The position numbers and the translations under genes are program-made. 12,724 bases of DNA from Betaproteobacteria bacterium. Lineage in GTDB: Bacteria; Pseudomonadota; Gammaproteobacteria; Burkholderiales; SG8-41. The DNA is taken from contig JAJTHX010000129.1 of NCBI GenBank assembly GCA_021300125.1, positions 1 through 12,724 of the forward strand, read 5' to 3'. Positions 9,263 through 12,724 of this stretch are shown piece by piece. The notes under the pieces were generated by a model, which was not told the DNA's origin, made no database searches, and worked only from the letters and a program-made list of their open reading frames with translations. How positions within the stretch are numbered: position 1 is the stretch's first letter; each line of letters starts with the position of its first letter.

Positions 9263-9802
9263 ATGCGGCTGAACGAAGAAGGCCTGCTTGACGCGGCGCG
9301 CCATTGTCCCTCGCCCAACTGCGACAGCCGTCCGCCGGGTGTGGCGGTGGAGCTGCTGGTCATCCACAACATCAGCCTGCCGCCGGGGCAATTCGGCGGC
9401 GATGCCGTGGGCGACCTGTTTCTCAACCGGCTCGATCCCGCAGCGCATCCTTATTTCGCCACCATCGCGGGCCTGCGGGTATCGGCGCATTTTTTCCTGC
9501 GCCGTGATGGCGAGATCATCCAGTTCGTGCCTTGTGCCCTGCGTGCCTGGCATGCCGGCCAGTCGCAATGGCGCGGCCGGGAACGCTGCAACGACTTCTC
9601 CCTGGGTATCGAGCTCGAGGGTACCGACGATCAGCCCTATGCTGATCCACAATATGAACAATTGATCGCGCTGGCGCGAACCCTCCATCAGCGCTACCCG
9701 ATCCTCGAAACCGTCGGCCATGCCGACATTGCCCCGGGACGCAAGACCGATCCTGGTTCGGCATTCGACTGGACGCGCTTTCGCCGCGGACTGACCGGCT
9801 GA
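9263..9802 (+). CDS. ampD: 1,6-anhydro-N-acetylmuramyl-L-alanine amidase
   Basis: A cytosolic zinc amidase of murein recycling: it splits the lactyl-amide bond between anhydro-MurNAc and the stem peptide. In species with AmpR/AmpC its loss raises beta-lactamase, but neither gene is visible here. The 179-residue protein carries H35 (LLVIHNISLPPG), H153 (VGHADIAPGRKTDPG) and D163 as zinc ligands, E117 in GIELEG and K161, matching the known AmpD active site within one residue. SAHFFLRRDGEIIQFV and RAWHAGQSQW are typical of the Amidase_2 fold. It has no signal peptide, which separates it from periplasmic AmpDh homologues. The ribosome site is weak (GGG at 9253-9255). It lies 42 bp after pilR and 309 bp before nrdA, and may be read through from pilR. 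Confidence 0.97.
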   Translation: MRLNEEGLLDAARHCPSPNCDSRPPGVAVELLVIHNISLPPGQFGGDAVGDLFLNRLDPAAHPYFATIAGLRVSAHFFLRRDGEIIQFVPCALRAWHAGQSQWRGRERCNDFSLGIELEGTDDQPYADPQYEQLIALARTLHQRYPILETVGHADIAPGRKTDPGSAFDWTRFRRGLTG

Positions 9803-9862
9803 GTCCGGCGCCCGGCCGCTGTTCCGCAAACTTTGAATGACCCTGGGCGCGACCGTGTCTTG

Positions 9863-9878
9863 GGGCCTGGCAAGGCCC
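9863..9878 (+). terminator. Weak possible terminator after ampD
   Basis: GGGCCT (9863-9868) and AGGCCC (9873-9878) form a 6-bp GC stem with a GGCA loop. Only GTTAAA follows, without a real T run, so efficient intrinsic termination is doubtful. Confidence 0.3.
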
Positions 9879-9882
9879 GTTA

Positions 9883-9926
9883 AAGCGCCTGGAGTGCACA
9901 AAAAATGTGCATCAAATCCGGCGCTT
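9883..9926. repeat. Nested inverted repeats upstream of the nrdA promoter
   Basis: An outer pair AAGCGCC (9883-9889) / GGCGCTT (9920-9926) encloses an inner pair TGCACA (9895-9900) / TGTGCA (9906-9911) around five A. It lies about 90-130 bp before the predicted nrdA start. It may be an operator, an ampD 3'-end structure or chance. The minus-strand reading TGATGCACA (9914-9906) is one mismatch from the DnaA box TTATNCACA. Confidence 0.4.
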
Positions 9927-9952
9927 AAAGCCTCTTTCTGCGGTTTCCCGGG

Positions 9953-9978
9953 AACTTTTAAAAAAAGCTTCAAAAGTT
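9953..9978 (+). promoter_or_regulatory. A/T-rich upstream (UP-like) element of nrdA
   Basis: AACTTTT (9953-9959) and AAAAGTT (9972-9978) flank an A-rich core. The block sits at about -62 to -37 from the predicted nrdA start, where the RNA polymerase alpha subunits bind. It also forms an inverted repeat that could serve a regulator. Confidence 0.45.
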
Positions 9979-9979
9979 A

Positions 9980-10008
9980 TTGCAGATTCAAAATCGGACT
10001 ACTAGAAT
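9980..10008 (+). promoter_or_regulatory. Sigma-70 promoter of nrdA
   Basis: TTGCAG (9980-9985), a 17-bp spacer and TAGAAT (10003-10008, 5/6 to consensus). The predicted start is near 10015, giving a leader of about 97 nt. The -10 lies inside the upstream NrdR-like box. Confidence 0.6.
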
Positions 10009-10014
10009 TTGCTG
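9999..10014. promoter_or_regulatory. Candidate NrdR box 1 (degenerate)
   Basis: CTACTAGAATTTGCTG matches 8 of 16 positions of the NrdR consensus ACACWATATATWGTGT. Alone it would be weak, but it begins exactly 31 bp before box 2, the three-turn spacing known for NrdR site pairs. Confidence 0.4.
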
Positions 10015-10029
10015 CTACCAGCGCTTCAA

Positions 10030-10045
10030 CCACAAGATGTTGTGG
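10030..10045. promoter_or_regulatory. Candidate NrdR box 2 (strong)
   Basis: CCACAAGATGTTGTGG matches 12 of 16 positions of the NrdR consensus and lies in a 7-bp-arm palindrome (10029-10046) just downstream of the predicted start. NrdR represses ribonucleotide reductase genes when dATP is plentiful, so the position before nrdA supports the call. Confidence 0.65.
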
Positions 10046-10053
10046 TAAGGCGC

Positions 10054-10074
10054 CCGGAGCCCTCCGGACTCCGG
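10054..10074 (+). other. Hairpin in the nrdA 5' leader
   Basis: CCGGAG (10054-10059) pairs with CTCCGG (10069-10074) over a 9-nt loop, about 27 bp before the ribosome site. A role in leader stability is possible. There is no T run, so it is not an attenuator. Confidence 0.35.
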
Positions 10075-10111
10075 ACATGCAAAAAAAGCCAAAAATATCA
10101 AGGAGTCACGC

Positions 10112-12724
<2,613 letters not shown>

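Noticed and set aside
9869..9884. Possible sigma-54 promoter (TGGCA followed by TTAAA)
   Set aside because: The -12 TTGC element is missing and the match falls in the weak hairpin after ampD. It is not credible as a PilR target.

Overview
This is a GC-rich, densely packed bacterial chromosome segment made almost entirely of conserved genes. The families present are CNP1-like, DUF3501, PP0621, PilS/PilR, octaprenyl-type IspB, AmpD and a class Ia NrdA with two ATP-cones. Together with their order they point to a proteobacterium, most likely a betaproteobacterium of the Rhodocyclales/Nitrosomonadales type, with a gammaproteobacterium as the alternative. That placement is inferred from gene content and order, not from a phylogenetic marker. 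I see no prophage, transposon, integron, CRISPR array or defence island.

Layout. (1) Positions 1-1649, plus strand: the 3' end of an Fe-S oxidoreductase, a DUF3501 gene and an exported CNP1-like gene. (2) Positions 1660-4502, minus strand: rplU, rpmA, obgE and proB (in order of transcription). A strong intrinsic terminator sits between rpmA and obgE, and an ATGA overlap joins obgE to proB. (3) Positions 4503-4715: a divergent control region with a near-consensus sigma-70 promoter for rplU and an extended -10 element for ispB. (4) Positions 4716-5832, plus strand: ispB and a tRNA-Pro(CGG). (5) Positions 5990-9220, plus strand: a small one-TM zinc-ribbon-like protein (PP0621 family), then the type IV pilus two-component pair pilS and pilR. 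(6) Positions 9263-9802: ampD. (7) Positions 9803-10111: a 309-bp regulatory region with an A/T-rich upstream element, a promoter, two candidate NrdR boxes and nested dyads. (8) From 10112 to the window edge: the first 871 codons of nrdA.

Functionally the window covers redox/Fe-S chemistry of unknown purpose, proline biosynthesis, ribosome assembly, quinone side-chain synthesis, pilus gene regulation, murein recycling and dNTP synthesis. No new multi-gene system is evident. The best leads are the NrdR-box/promoter overlap in front of a double-cone nrdA, the terminator touching the obgE leader, the near-leaderless ispB start, and the poorly understood Fe-S oxidoreductase/DUF3501 and PP0621-pilSR pairings.
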